DNA from: Rhea pennata
Lineage: Eukaryota > Chordata > Aves > Rheiformes > Rheidae
DNA length: 64,000 nt
Direction of reading: 5' to 3'
NCBI RefSeq assembly: GCF_028389875.1
Contig: NC_084663.1
Span: 212,567,876 to 212,631,875 of the forward strand
Both the position numbers and the translations under genes were made by a program. Under the pieces are notes generated by a model. It was not told the DNA's origin. It saw nothing but the letters and a program-made list of their open reading frames with translations, and made no database searches. Shown here in pieces: positions 1 through 10,168 of the stretch. Each line of letters begins with the position of its first letter. The first letter of the stretch is position 1.

Positions 1-560
1 CTTTTGGCCTAGGCTTCAACCCTGCAGCAAGAGAGGCTCATGGTGCCCCAGGGAAGTACCAGACCTGATGACCTGCTGCTGCTCACCACCACTGTTCAAC
101 ATGAATAATAAGAGATGCAAAATGTTCTAGAGAATGTCTGTGACCTGGGACAACTACCAAAGGTCTTTGGCAGAAAGAGCAGAGAGACAGGGCAGATCAG
201 GCCCTCTCCGGGCATGGCAGGGGACACTGGGCTCTGCTCTGCGACCAAGTCTCTCTAGGCGCAATCAGTACGGGCAGCCCAAAAGGTTGGCCTGGGCCAG
301 GTTCACATTGCAGCTCCCCTTCCTGGGTCTATCCTCAGCCTTGCCAAGTCTATCACCTGCTGTATCACCCTGCTCCTCTAAACTGCCTAAATCAAGTCAG
401 ATCACATTGGTTCTCCCTCCGCATTGCGCCGCGGCTTGGGCGCAGGGTGCAGAGACAAGGCTGCCCAAGGCACAGCGTGCCTGGTTCAGAGCTCTCCCAG
501 CACAGGGAGGATCTTAGGCTGGAGAGGCTTGTGGTGCCCCTGGGGCTATAGTAGATCTGG
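1..560. repeat. LTR-like / low-copy direct repeat, copy A
   Basis: About 250 bases (roughly 25-275) recur in diverged form at about 1275-1525. Shared blocks include a head resembling TGGTGCCCCAGGG, a middle block with the word GATAAGAGATG or AATAAGAGATG, a block with GGCAGAAAGA and CTCTCC, and an end block resembling AGGCRCAATCAGTA. A second head (GTGGTGCCCCTGGGG) stands at about 528-543, just before the CR1 that begins near 562. This repetition is visible directly. Calling it LTR-derived is inference: copy B has AATAAA in a position that would suit an R region, but I see no primer-binding site or retroviral gene. The 127-codon open frame at 134-517 lies inside the repeat and is not recognisable as a gene. 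Confidence 0.45.
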
Positions 561-561
561 A

Positions 562-1275
562 CAGAATCACAGAACCAGAGAAAAATTTTAGTTGGAAGGG
601 ACTTCTGGAGGTTTCCAGTCCCACCCTCCTCAAAGTGGAGGAGATCACATTGCTCAGGGCATTGTCCAATTCAGTTTTCAATATGCCTGAGAATGAATAT
701 TCCCTTTGCTCTGCCCACTGTTCCAGTGTTTGGCCACCCTCATGGCGACAAAATTTTCCCATACACCTAATCAGAACTTCCCATACTGCAATTTGTGTTG
801 CAGCCTCCTGGTCTGTCACTGCACACTTCTGAGAAGAGACTGCCTCCATCTTCTGTCCGTTCTCCCATGAGGCAGCTGCACGTAGCAAGAAGATTCCTCC
901 TTGCCTTCTCTTTTCCAGACTGAACAAACCTGGTGCTCTCAGCATCTTCTCATATGTCCTATGCTCCAGCCCTCAACCATCCTAGTAGCTTCCCCTGGAC
1001 TTGCTCCAATCTGTCTCCATCTGTCTGCTAATGAGGAGCCCAAAACCAGACACAGGGCACAGATGTGGTCTTACAAATGCCAGCAGAAGGGAAGAATCAC
1101 TGCCCTGGACCATTCCTTGGATGCAATTGTGCTTTTCTGCGGTAAGGATACACTGATGAAATGTGGACAAATTTTAATCCACCACGATCCCCAGGTCCTT
1201 TTCTGCAAAGCTGCTGTCTAGCCAGTTGACCCCAGGCCTGGGCTGTTTCATGGGAAAATTCTGATCCAATTGCAA
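562..1275 (-). mobile_element. CR1 LINE fragment, older copy
   Basis: Read on the minus strand, this ends at about 562 in a CR1-type 3' tail (TTCTGTGATTCTGT) preceded by the usual 'agaagtccc-ttcca' block. Upstream of that are degraded segments of the CR1 ORF2 C-terminal region and 3' UTR, including a block translating like 'GLFSLEKRRQGG' and remnants of the 'SSAEKDLG' region near 1200. It carries frame breaks and is more diverged than the copies at 13999, 39480 and 52452, so it belongs to an older subfamily. It sits between two heads of the flanking direct repeat. Confidence 0.75.
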
Positions 1276-2060
1276 GACGTTGCATCATGGTGTCCTTGGG
1301 GATGTATCAAACTCCAATGATCCCTTGCTGTTCGCCACTACTGTTGAATGTGACTGATAAGAGATGTGAGACGTTTACAGCCTGATCTGTATCCTGGAAG
1401 AATCAATAAAGATCCCTGGCAGAAAGATCAGGGAGATAGGGCAGGACAGGACCTCTCCAGGCACAGCAGGGGATGCTGGGCTCCGCGACGGAGTCTCTTT
1501 AGGCACAATCAGTATTGCCAGCTGTCACAGGGGAAAAAAGTTCAGTTCACATAGTTTAACCAAATCAGGAGCACAGTTATTTGTTAACAACATAAAACTA
1601 ATGAGCAATCAGTGAGCTATGCATTCAGGATCAGGATCAGGAATACAGATTAACCACAGTACTAGACCCAAAATGTTAAATATCTACAAATTGCCAAACA
1701 TCTGTTTATAACTGATCACAAAGAAGCAAGTCTGTCTCCTCCTCACTTCACCCCCACGGAGGCTGTGTTGCCCTCTAGAGCCCGAGCATACTCAGACGGG
1801 GAGAATGGGAAGAGAGTGCTTTGCTCAACTTTGATCCCTGCTAGCTGTGGCGGGGGTCCACCAGGAGTAAAGCTTCTGCATTCCCAGCTGGCGTGCAGGC
1901 AGGGGGCTCTTCACCTTCAACCCTCTGCCAGAAGCACCAGCAGCCACAGTCTGGGTCCCAGAACGGGTGACTCCTCCTGTCCCAGAAAGACACTTCACTC
2001 TGGGAATGTCTTACTGAACTGGACGCTAGAGGGAGGTGTCCCCTCACCTCTTTAGTCCTT
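1276..2060. repeat. LTR-like direct repeat, copy B, with unclassified repeat-like sequence
   Basis: Bases 1276-1525 are the second copy of the repeat at 25-275. They include an AATAAA at about 1405 followed by GATCCCTGGCAGAAAGATCAG. From about 1530 to 2060 the sequence is unrelated to the first copy; it may be the interior of the same retroelement or an unrelated insertion. It ends in an A-rich stretch at about 2063-2100. No coding frame here is recognisable. Confidence 0.4.
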
Positions 2061-3438
2061 TTTTAAAAAAATAAAAAATAAAAAAAAATTGAAAAAAAAG
2101 AACTCAGCTGTTTCAAAACAGCTGCCTTGTGGCTAAAAACAAAGCCTGTTTCTCCACTAGTTTTTAATTTTGATTAAAAAAGCCAGAGATCTCAGAGCAT
2201 CTGTGGTGAAAGGGGGACTCATGACTACACCACGGGCCATGGGCTCTGCTTCTGTGTTGCACTGTGCTGCTGCCCATGCCAGGCTCTGCTCTCCAAATCT
2301 GCTGTAGCACAAGAGGGAAATAATGTCCTTGAGACTTAAATCTGAGACTCATCAGCTCTAAAACTCTCATGTAAAATGAGCAGAAGTTCTGCAAACGGTT
2401 CATGCGTTTCTATCTATTGCCTGGCAACTGCTCCACACTTTACTCATGTGTTTCATGCTCACATTTCCCAGTATCATTGCTGAGCAATGCTATGAAGCTC
2501 CATAGTGCTGTAAAAAGTGAACAAAAAAACCTCAGAAAACTCATTTTTCTTTTAGTGAAATTCAAATAGCATATAAGATAAAAAAATAAAGAAAATGTAT
2601 TTCACAAGTTAACAATGAATTGCACTGTCACTTCAAACTCTCGCCCACTAACACCTTGCCATGGCATCCTGCCAACAGCAGATACCATACTGAAACCAGC
2701 CCTGCTTAAACCTACGCACAGTCCCAGGTGCACTCCAGAGGCGCTGACTGTCTTACAATCTCTGCACAGAAGGAACTCAGCCATGGTCCGTGGACACCTG
2801 AGGCCGCATGCAATTACGCAGGTGAACAAGTTCTTTAAGTAAGAAGGATCACCCCACATCCAGGCAGCACTATGTGATATTCCACAACCAAATGTGACCT
2901 GTTTTATGCTGCTTAATAGATTAAAACTGATGATGATTCTGATTGCATTAATGGAGACCCCATGTACCGTGCTGACCAAAGGAAGAGATGTGGGAATTTC
3001 TCTCAGGCCAGTCTGTAGTCCCTCTGCCAGCTAGGATCAGCTCTTTATACCGGTCACTTCTTTTAATCTTCTTGCTTGCTGTATCCTGTTCTCCTGGTGA
3101 GCAGCCACCAGTGAAACAGGACAGGCATGCAATAGAAATTAGACCTTGCCTTCTGTGTTGTAGCTTCCTTTAAGGGAACAAGGCGTTTCTCCTACGGTGT
3201 GAACATCAGGAAATGCTCCTATTCCACCAGCTCTGATCTGCTAGAATGTGGAACTTGCGAGTAAAACCTGAAAAATTTGCTTCTCTCCCTTCACTGTGTG
3301 AAATGGGGATTTCACAACTAATGACAGCTAAAGCTTCACAGGGTCCATTGAAGCGATACACAACCTAAGTCTGTTTTCTCTTTCTCTCCTTATTTCTACA
3401 TGTCACAGCAAAAGGTCTTATTTCCTTTCCTTTCCTGC
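2061..3438. other. Intergenic, nothing recognised
   Basis: An A-rich tract at about 2063-2100 is followed by ordinary AT/GC-balanced sequence. Short open frames on both strands (for example 2602-2979) overlap each other, lack recognisable domains and show no splice context. Confidence 0.5.
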
Positions 3439-3440
3439 AT

Positions 3441-3578
3441 GGGGGCAGGTTTAGCTCAGTTGGTTAGAGCACGGTGCTGCTAATCCCATCGTTGTGAATT
3501 TAATCCCTGTGCAGGGCTGTGCTGAGGGTTGGACTAGATGATCTCCAGAGGTCCCTTCCAACCTTACGATTCTACGAT
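3441..3578 (+). mobile_element. tRNA-Ile-derived SINE with CR1 3' tail (TguSINE1-like)
   Basis: The 5' part (about 3443-3515) reads as a degraded tRNA-Ile. It has the A-box region TTAGCTCAGTTGGTTAGAGC, an anticodon region GTGCTGCTAATCCCA, and a decayed B box (GTGAATTTAATCC instead of GGTTCGAATCC). The second part (about 3516-3578) is the CR1 3' end (GGTTGGACTAGATGATCTCC, then AGGTCCCTTCCAACCTTA) and finishes in a short ATTCTACG-type tail. The architecture matches TguSINE1, described from the zebra finch, which borrows CR1 machinery. The flanking word ATTTCCTTT occurs on both sides (3420-3428 and 3577-3585) and may be the target-site duplication, but the left flank is itself a TTTCC repeat. 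It is not a functional tRNA gene, because the B box is broken. Confidence 0.8.
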
Positions 3579-3589
3579 TTCCTTTACTA

Positions 3590-6500
3590 GCCCAACTTTT
3601 CCCCTCTTCCATCACCAGCCTGGGAAAGAGTGAGCTGAAGCTCAACAATAAGACCTGGCATAGACATGCTTGTTGGGCTGCCGTCCTTCATGGATTACAC
3701 AGAAGAGATCCTCTCTTCAGCAGATTCTCCTGCTTCTGGCTAGTCAGGCAGTATCAGCCTGAACGGAGACTGGAGTCAACCCAGTGTTGGGAATGCGCCC
3801 AGTCTTCCTCAAGATGGGGCAGCCAGCTGAACGGACTCACGCTGACACCTTTAATAGGACTGTTGTGTTGCAGAGAGATGGGAATAGTGGCACCCATGTA
3901 CTCTGCTCTACCCCACACCCTCTGTATGGCAATGTCAGAGTTGGGGGATAGCTCAGGAAGGGAAAGTCCATGAGGACATTGTTTCAGGAAAGTCTACAAG
4001 CTGAACAGGATATAAACAAGGGAAATAAGTGAATGGAAATGAAGGCCAGGAGAAGATAATGTGGTTCCTCAGCAATGTGGGCACTGAGGGCTTGTTGAGT
4101 TACTTTAACTGATGGCAATATGAGTGGTTAACTTTGTATCCTGCTTTCATGGCAAAACCAAAACTCTTGAGCAACTTTCAGTGCCACCTAGTGCTCCTGG
4201 CTTTGGTGCTCCTGGCTTTGGTGAGGGTGCCTTTTCCCATCCACCCTATTCTGCCATTGGAGGTGGAACAAGCACTCGCTTGGTCAGGAGGCACTTTGAT
4301 CCCTTGGCATTGGGTGGTGTCCTGGGGCTTGTTGAAAACTGGTTCAGATCCCTGCTAAGGCTGCAGATCACACATTCCCCAAGTATGTGAAAGTAGGTGG
4401 AGCTGATAAATGACTAGAAAGCAACAGGTGATGTTTGCATAAGAGAAGAACATGGCTGTTTAATTTAGGTGTGGTCACCTGCCCAGCTGCACTAGTATAA
4501 TTTATGAGTAGAGGTAGAGCAACCTACTGTTTGCTTTGCTTTGCAGCCATATCATACTTCATCCATCAATGCTAGAAGTTTGCCCATATGCAGGTTTTCC
4601 CCTTGCTGGCCACTGCTTTCTGCAATTGGAGTAAATGCCCAGGATTTGGCCACATGGGGTACAGATCCGGTGACGTCAATGGGAACTGATGTGTCCGTGA
4701 GCTCTTGAATCCCAAGTACTTATGACTAATGACAAAGAGGCACTTCACTGCAACGCAGATTATGTAGGCTGGCCTCACGTCACTAGAGACACTTGGCAAT
4801 TTGCAGGAGTCAGTGTATCAGACTGGGCCTCAACAGACAGGAATTTTTTCCACCATGACCTTTGCAAGGGACCTCCTTTGTCCTTATATCCCCAGCAAAC
4901 CCCAGAGAGATCAGTCAAGACAAAGGTTCTCCCCAGTAGCCTTGTTGCCAGTGTCCCAGCTGGAGAATAAAACCACTATGCCAAGAAACCCCCGCTCTCT
5001 GCAGCAGAGGGACAGAAAGAGGAGCAGTCTGAGAGACTTGACCATTGAGTCTCAAACTGATAGAGTTGTATCAAGCTCATGGAAAAGTGGTACAAGCTGT
5101 GAAGATGTGGGAAAGTGGGGCAAGCGACTAGGTCAGGAGCCCCTGTGTTTTGGTAGACAGAGCTGGTCCAAGGCCAGGATCTCTCACAGAAGCTGTGCTG
5201 ACACCAGCTGGGCAAGGGAGCTCTGCTGAACAGGGATTTCCTGGGTTGCTGGGGAACACCATCTGAGTCCAGAATGGCCAGGCCAAGCTTGTAGTCTATC
5301 CTCTTAGCTAGCATGTCCACTGCTGTTTAAAATAATCTGGCTTGTGTCCTAGCTTTCTATGGGAATCTCCTCCACAGAGATTCCCTGGAGGAACTGGGGC
5401 CTGGGAATCACCTTCCTTTCTGCTGAACTATCACTGTTTGCTAGCAGCAGTGATAATGGTAATGGCTATAATATCTCACTCCTGGTGGAGATCAGCCATG
5501 GATCATCGCCTCCATGTTCTAGGCAAAAGGACCAAATCAGAATGGCTTTATCTCCTCAAGAAACTTATGATACCAGACAAGAGGGAAGGAGTGGAGAAAG
5601 ACAAATAGGAGCTACTCCATGCTGCCTTCCAGCTGCTTCACCAAATCCAAGCATTTCATTTCATTTCCTGTTTTAGCATCTGCTTCTTATAACCATTTCG
5701 TTCTTTTTTTTCCCCTTGGATTTGTATTAGGGCATAAAACCCAAATGTGAATGCTGTTTACCTAATTCTTTCAAACAGAAGCTGCCAATCCAATGTGTTA
5801 AGGAAATAAATCTGTTAAAAATACTTCTACGGATGTTACTGCTTCCTAGTCAGATGTATGTAGCAGCATAGAGCCGTTCCATTTCATTGTTATGTACATA
5901 TTTATATAATTTTTAAAAACACATATTTATTCCCCACAAAGCCATTGTCAAGTTATTCCTTGTTTGGCAGATACAAGGTTCTCAGGGTTATTTTGGTTGA
6001 TCTTATGATTCATGCTATGGTTGCTTATACAAGATCCATGGACAGTCTAGTCCTTTTATGCAAAGACAGTGAAAGGATGGTCCCTGCCTTAAAGAGCTTA
6101 CAGTCTTGGAAATGCTCCTCTCCCATTAGCAAACAGGCATTAGAAAGAAATCTGCTTTTGAAGTGCCCACAAAAGAAATGGCAGGACAAGCAGGTACCCT
6201 GACCACAACAGGCAAGTGGCTTGAAGCACCACCGTGCCACCTAGAAGCCATGAGAGGAATGGAGTATGTCTAACTGGTTCTTGTTCCTTGTCTTTCTGAT
6301 GGCTCTATGACCCATTTTGTCTGCCAGTCTCTCCAATAGGTCTCACAAGCCTTCCCTTCAAGGACAGGAAGGAATCTCCAGCCACAGGTTTTTAACAGCA
6401 CTTCTAGCTTCTTACCCAGGTTCATCAGGTAATCTCTACTGACTCACATGGAGCTCAAAATACACGGACTTTCTTGGTTTCCCCTTTTTGGTTCACAACA

Positions 6501-8990
6501 GCCATAGGGAAGGAACAGAACTGAAGCCCCTGGTGTCCTACACAACAAAGGGTGAACACGCCTGAACAGCTCACGAACCAAGGTGAAAGTCAATCTGGTC
6601 AGCAGCACAGCATGTTCAGCACGAGCTGGAACAGGTATAGTCAGGCAGCCGCAGCCACACGGTGCCTGCTGGTCTGCACAACCCGGGTGTCGTGCTGCCT
6701 CCAAGAGCTGTTCCAGCACACAATGAATGCAGAGTCCTCCGAGGGAACCAGCAAGGACTCTAACAATGGCACTGGGAGGGATATGTTTTTGTAGCGGAAA
6801 GGCAGTGGCAACTATCAAACAAAGGGAACATTGGGAACTTTACCCACCACCACATCACATTTTCCCACCTGGCCATTCCCCAAGTTCCCAGGTCCTTACT
6901 GAGCCTGATAGATCTGCTCAGCAAATATCCTCAGAGCTCTCCTTTTCGTCTCAACAGGCGGATCCCCAAAAGATCCTCGGTTCATCAGATGCAGCTTTAA
7001 AAGGATGAAGGATTGCAGGGAGCCAGGCCAACTGGCAACAAACTTGAAGCCCAGCAGGGCTGGGTAGAAATTCCAGCCTAATGCACAGCAAGTTCCATTC
7101 CTTGATGGGAGAAACACAGTTAACTTCCTCAAAACTGTGCAGTGGTGGCCAAGACCTCCCTAGACATGTAGAACAGCAGCTACAATGGAGCTTCTGATTG
7201 TGGGAATCCCAGTACCCTGTTCGCCCAAGGCTATGGAGACTTCCATGGTCTTCGTTTTTGATTTCCCTCCCAAGCAAAAAGAGAAATTCAAATCAGTTTA
7301 GGTTAGTTGTTACCATCAGTGTGGACTGCTGAGAGCCTTGTCAGATCAGCCTCTTCCAGCCTTCTCTAAAACCCTGATTCCTCTTTTGCCTTTCATGAGT
7401 TGCTCCTCCACCCACTAATTTCCTCAGCACTCCTTTGACCAGGAGATAAAAGGAGGAGTGATGTACTGCAAGACCAACTGTTTCCATTTAGCACAGGCAC
7501 AGAAGGTTTTGATCCAGAGACAGATACTGCACTGCAAACCCTTCTGCAACCGTGACACCAGGCAGGTCAGGTGTGTGGCCCCAGTAATCCAGGATGCCAC
7601 CTCTAGTGTGACCAGCTCTAAAGAAAGGCAATAAATCCCTGCTGGTGGGTAGCAACATGCCAATAGTTTTGGCTGTGAGATTTTTTTCCTAAAGCCATTT
7701 TTGAAGTCAGAAGGATTTGGCAGTTTAAATCCAATCCTTACTAAAAAGAAAAAATAAACCCAGATGGGAGTAATTTGCATAGCAAGACTGAAAATGCCAT
7801 CTTAAAGCAAGTCATGTAGTTGGTAGGATTAAAAAGTCCCAGAAAAGCACAAATAATACCAATCAGATATTTCACATACACGGTGACTTTCAGTCAAATA
7901 TCTCAGAATACTTCACAAACTTTGGGGCTGATTCTTTGTCCTATAATGAGCCAGCAAAAGTGGCTGAGATATAAAAAAGGAGTAAGAGAGTGGAGGAACC
8001 AGAGCAGTATATTAATCAAACGGAAGAACCATATGTGGTCAGCCTGGCCCCAGTAAACAGTGTGCTGTTGATGTCAGCTAGCAACTATTCCTTTTGCTGA
8101 TGTTGTAAGGATCTGGCATCGAAGGTTTGCTCCTAAGCAGCCTTGATTCTGGCTTTGGAGGACCTTATGGATGAACTTTTGCACAAACCAGTGTCTTCTG
8201 TTCATCATTCCTTAGTGAAAACTCGTGAGAGCAAAGAGGTGACCATCTGCCCACTTACCCAGTTCTGCAGTTACAGAAGGAAAGGCTGCTAACCCTACCA
8301 TCAAAGATGCATCACGTAGAACAAGCATGGACTCCATCTTTGTCAATTATATCCAGGATATTTCTGAAGGACCTATGTGAGCCAGCCCAAGGATCAGGAT
8401 ATGTAGGAATCAGTGACCTAGGAAATTCAGACCTTCCAACTGCTTTTCAATAAACATTTACAAGTCACAAAACCTGAACTTCCAAGCACACCTCATGTTC
8501 TACTGCTTCCAGTGCTATTAATTCTTCTGGCCTGGCAGAGGGAAAATCTAAGTCCTTTTATTTAAAGCAAGAGTGACAACTAAGGCACAGGTTGTTACTA
8601 AGGGTCTCTCAGGATGGTTTTAGAGCAGTGGAAGCAAGGTATAAGTCAGGTTCAATGAGAGGTTCACGTTAATGCACAAAGCCTTGAGAAAAATCTGGGT
8701 CTAGTTTTCATGGAGCCTTGTGTGAGAATTGGTTTTATTCCCAACTGATTAAATCAGTGCAAATTAAAGTATTTTTGCTGTATGTCTTGGGTTTCTGTTC
8801 AGACTAATGCTCCATTCTGGGAGGATGTAAATCCAGCAAAGCACGTACATAACACAGATAGATTTTGCTTATAAGGTTTCCTTATATATTGTGCTATCAT
8901 TTTTCACCCAGAAAGATTTTAATGAGGTGCTGTCTTTGACCAGTATTTTTCCTTTGGTTGTAAACATCAGGAAGAAGCCTGCAATATGAA
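3590..8990. other. Intergenic, no supportable gene
   Basis: There are many open frames of 60-145 codons on both strands, such as 4801-5229 (+), 4976-5320 (-) and 6444-6818 (-). They overlap one another on opposite strands, resemble no protein family I know and show no exon structure. A 15-bp unit (GTGCTCCTGGCTTTG) is repeated twice in tandem at 4191-4220. In mammals THRSP and NDUFC2 follow KCTD14 in this direction; neither can be seen here. Confidence 0.5.
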
Positions 8991-9004
8991 AGACAGTGCA
9001 GCAA

Positions 9005-9245
9005 GCTTGGTGAAGGAGGTAATAAACTTTTATTAGCCCAACTGATAAAACTGTAAAAAAAATAAGCCAGCTGAAACAGAAGCTGACAGACTTGAAGAAA
9101 GTCTTGTGTGCCCAAAAGCCTGGATGTTTTCATCTATCTATATCGGTCGATCTAGTAAGAGACGTTGTCTCTCTTTACAAACTTTGACTTATACCTTTGG
9201 GACAATCATGCCTACAACAAGGTTGCTACCATAACGAAAGAAAGA
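9005..9245. repeat. Ancient interspersed repeat, degraded
   Basis: The stretch starts like GAGGTAATAAACTTTTATTA followed by GCCCAACTGAT and ends like TTTGGGACAATCATGCCTAC followed by AACAAGG. This matches my memory of a common old reptile/bird element whose ends read about 'ggtaatatcttttattggaccaac' and 'tgggaccaacacggctacaac'. I cannot name the family with certainty. Recognition is by pattern only. Confidence 0.35.
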
Positions 9246-10168
9246 CACATACATGGTGAGTAACCTCAGGATAATTTGTAAGCAACGGTGCACTCAAAAA
9301 CACCTAGAACAAGAAACTGAGGGATTTTGCTATGGATCTGAACTTCAGGTGACTTCTAACTCTTCCTGGCGAGTTTTACAATGCTGCGTGTTTCCAGACA
9401 GGTGAAAAACAACCCCACTACCACTGAACTTGTGGTGCTTTCCACCCTTGACCTTCGGTGAATGCAGAATATTAGAAAACAATGTTTTGTATAGATACCA
9501 ATCGAATTATCTCTGACCTATCAAAATAATGGTTTAGGCTCAGGTTTCATTTTATTTATCCTGCACAAATTAATCAGTGCCTGGAGCTTGCACTGGCAAC
9601 TAACAAAGTAATACCACCTTGGAGAGTTACCAGGCATCCTGACGTGACATCGATGGATTGGATAAATGGGATCAATGAGATCGTTTCAATAAACTGCGTA
9701 CTGCATCTTTAAAACAGCAGTGCGAAGAGGCCAAAAGGCTTGAGAAACATTTACTGGTTTCAGTACAGCTGGTTGGCAGGGCTGAGACGGTCACAGGTGC
9801 GTACGTTGCAGGGCTCCTCAGAGGTGCTCTGGGCAGCGGGCCTCCTTTGGAAAGGATTATCTGGCTTTTAGTCACTGCACAGAGATTATTACAGGAGGAT
9901 TGTGTCGGGTGGCCAGCCCAAGTCCGCCCTGCGCTTTGCTGACCGCCAGAATGAGCAAATACTTCCGCCTTCATGCTGTTCCCTCCCCTCTCCTTATACC
10001 TGTAACAGGGCTGTGTCCGGAGCCAGCAAAGAGAAGAGCCAGCAAAGAGAAACCAAACGACAGCGGATCGGAGCACAGCTACCCAGCAGCAACCCAAGAC
10101 AAGGCAGGACCTGAGCACGGGTTTCCTCGGACCCTTCCTTCGCTCTGCGGCTCGGGGGGGGGGGGGAG
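9246..10168. promoter_or_regulatory. KCTD14 upstream region / presumptive promoter
   Basis: This is the roughly 900 bases before the KCTD14 start. GC and CpG rise moderately from about 9780 to 10160 (CGTACG near 9800; scattered CpGs at 9900-10150), and 13 consecutive G residues (10154-10166) stand two bases before the start codon. I see no convincing TATA box or single dominant factor site. Open frames on both strands here (9672-10407) look like products of GC richness. Confidence 0.35.
10154..10166 (+). repeat. G13 homopolymer beside the KCTD14 start codon
   Basis: Thirteen G in a row end two bases before the ATG at 10169. Such a run is prone to length error and could fold as a G-quadruplex in the 5' UTR. 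Length changes would not shift the reading frame, since the run lies outside the coding sequence. Confidence 0.85.

Noticed and set aside
3443-3515. A functional tRNA-Ile gene
   Set aside because: The B box is degraded and a CR1 tail follows directly, so it is a SINE head.
4801-5320. 142-codon (+) and 114-codon (-) overlapping frames
   Set aside because: No recognisable domain, no splice context, and they overlap on opposite strands.
6444-6818. 124-codon minus-strand frame
   Set aside because: Unrecognised and overlapped by a plus-strand frame. No support beyond length.
1-10168. THRSP or NDUFC2, expected near KCTD14 from mammalian order
   Set aside because: No frame on either strand resembles either protein. 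They may lie left of the window or be absent.
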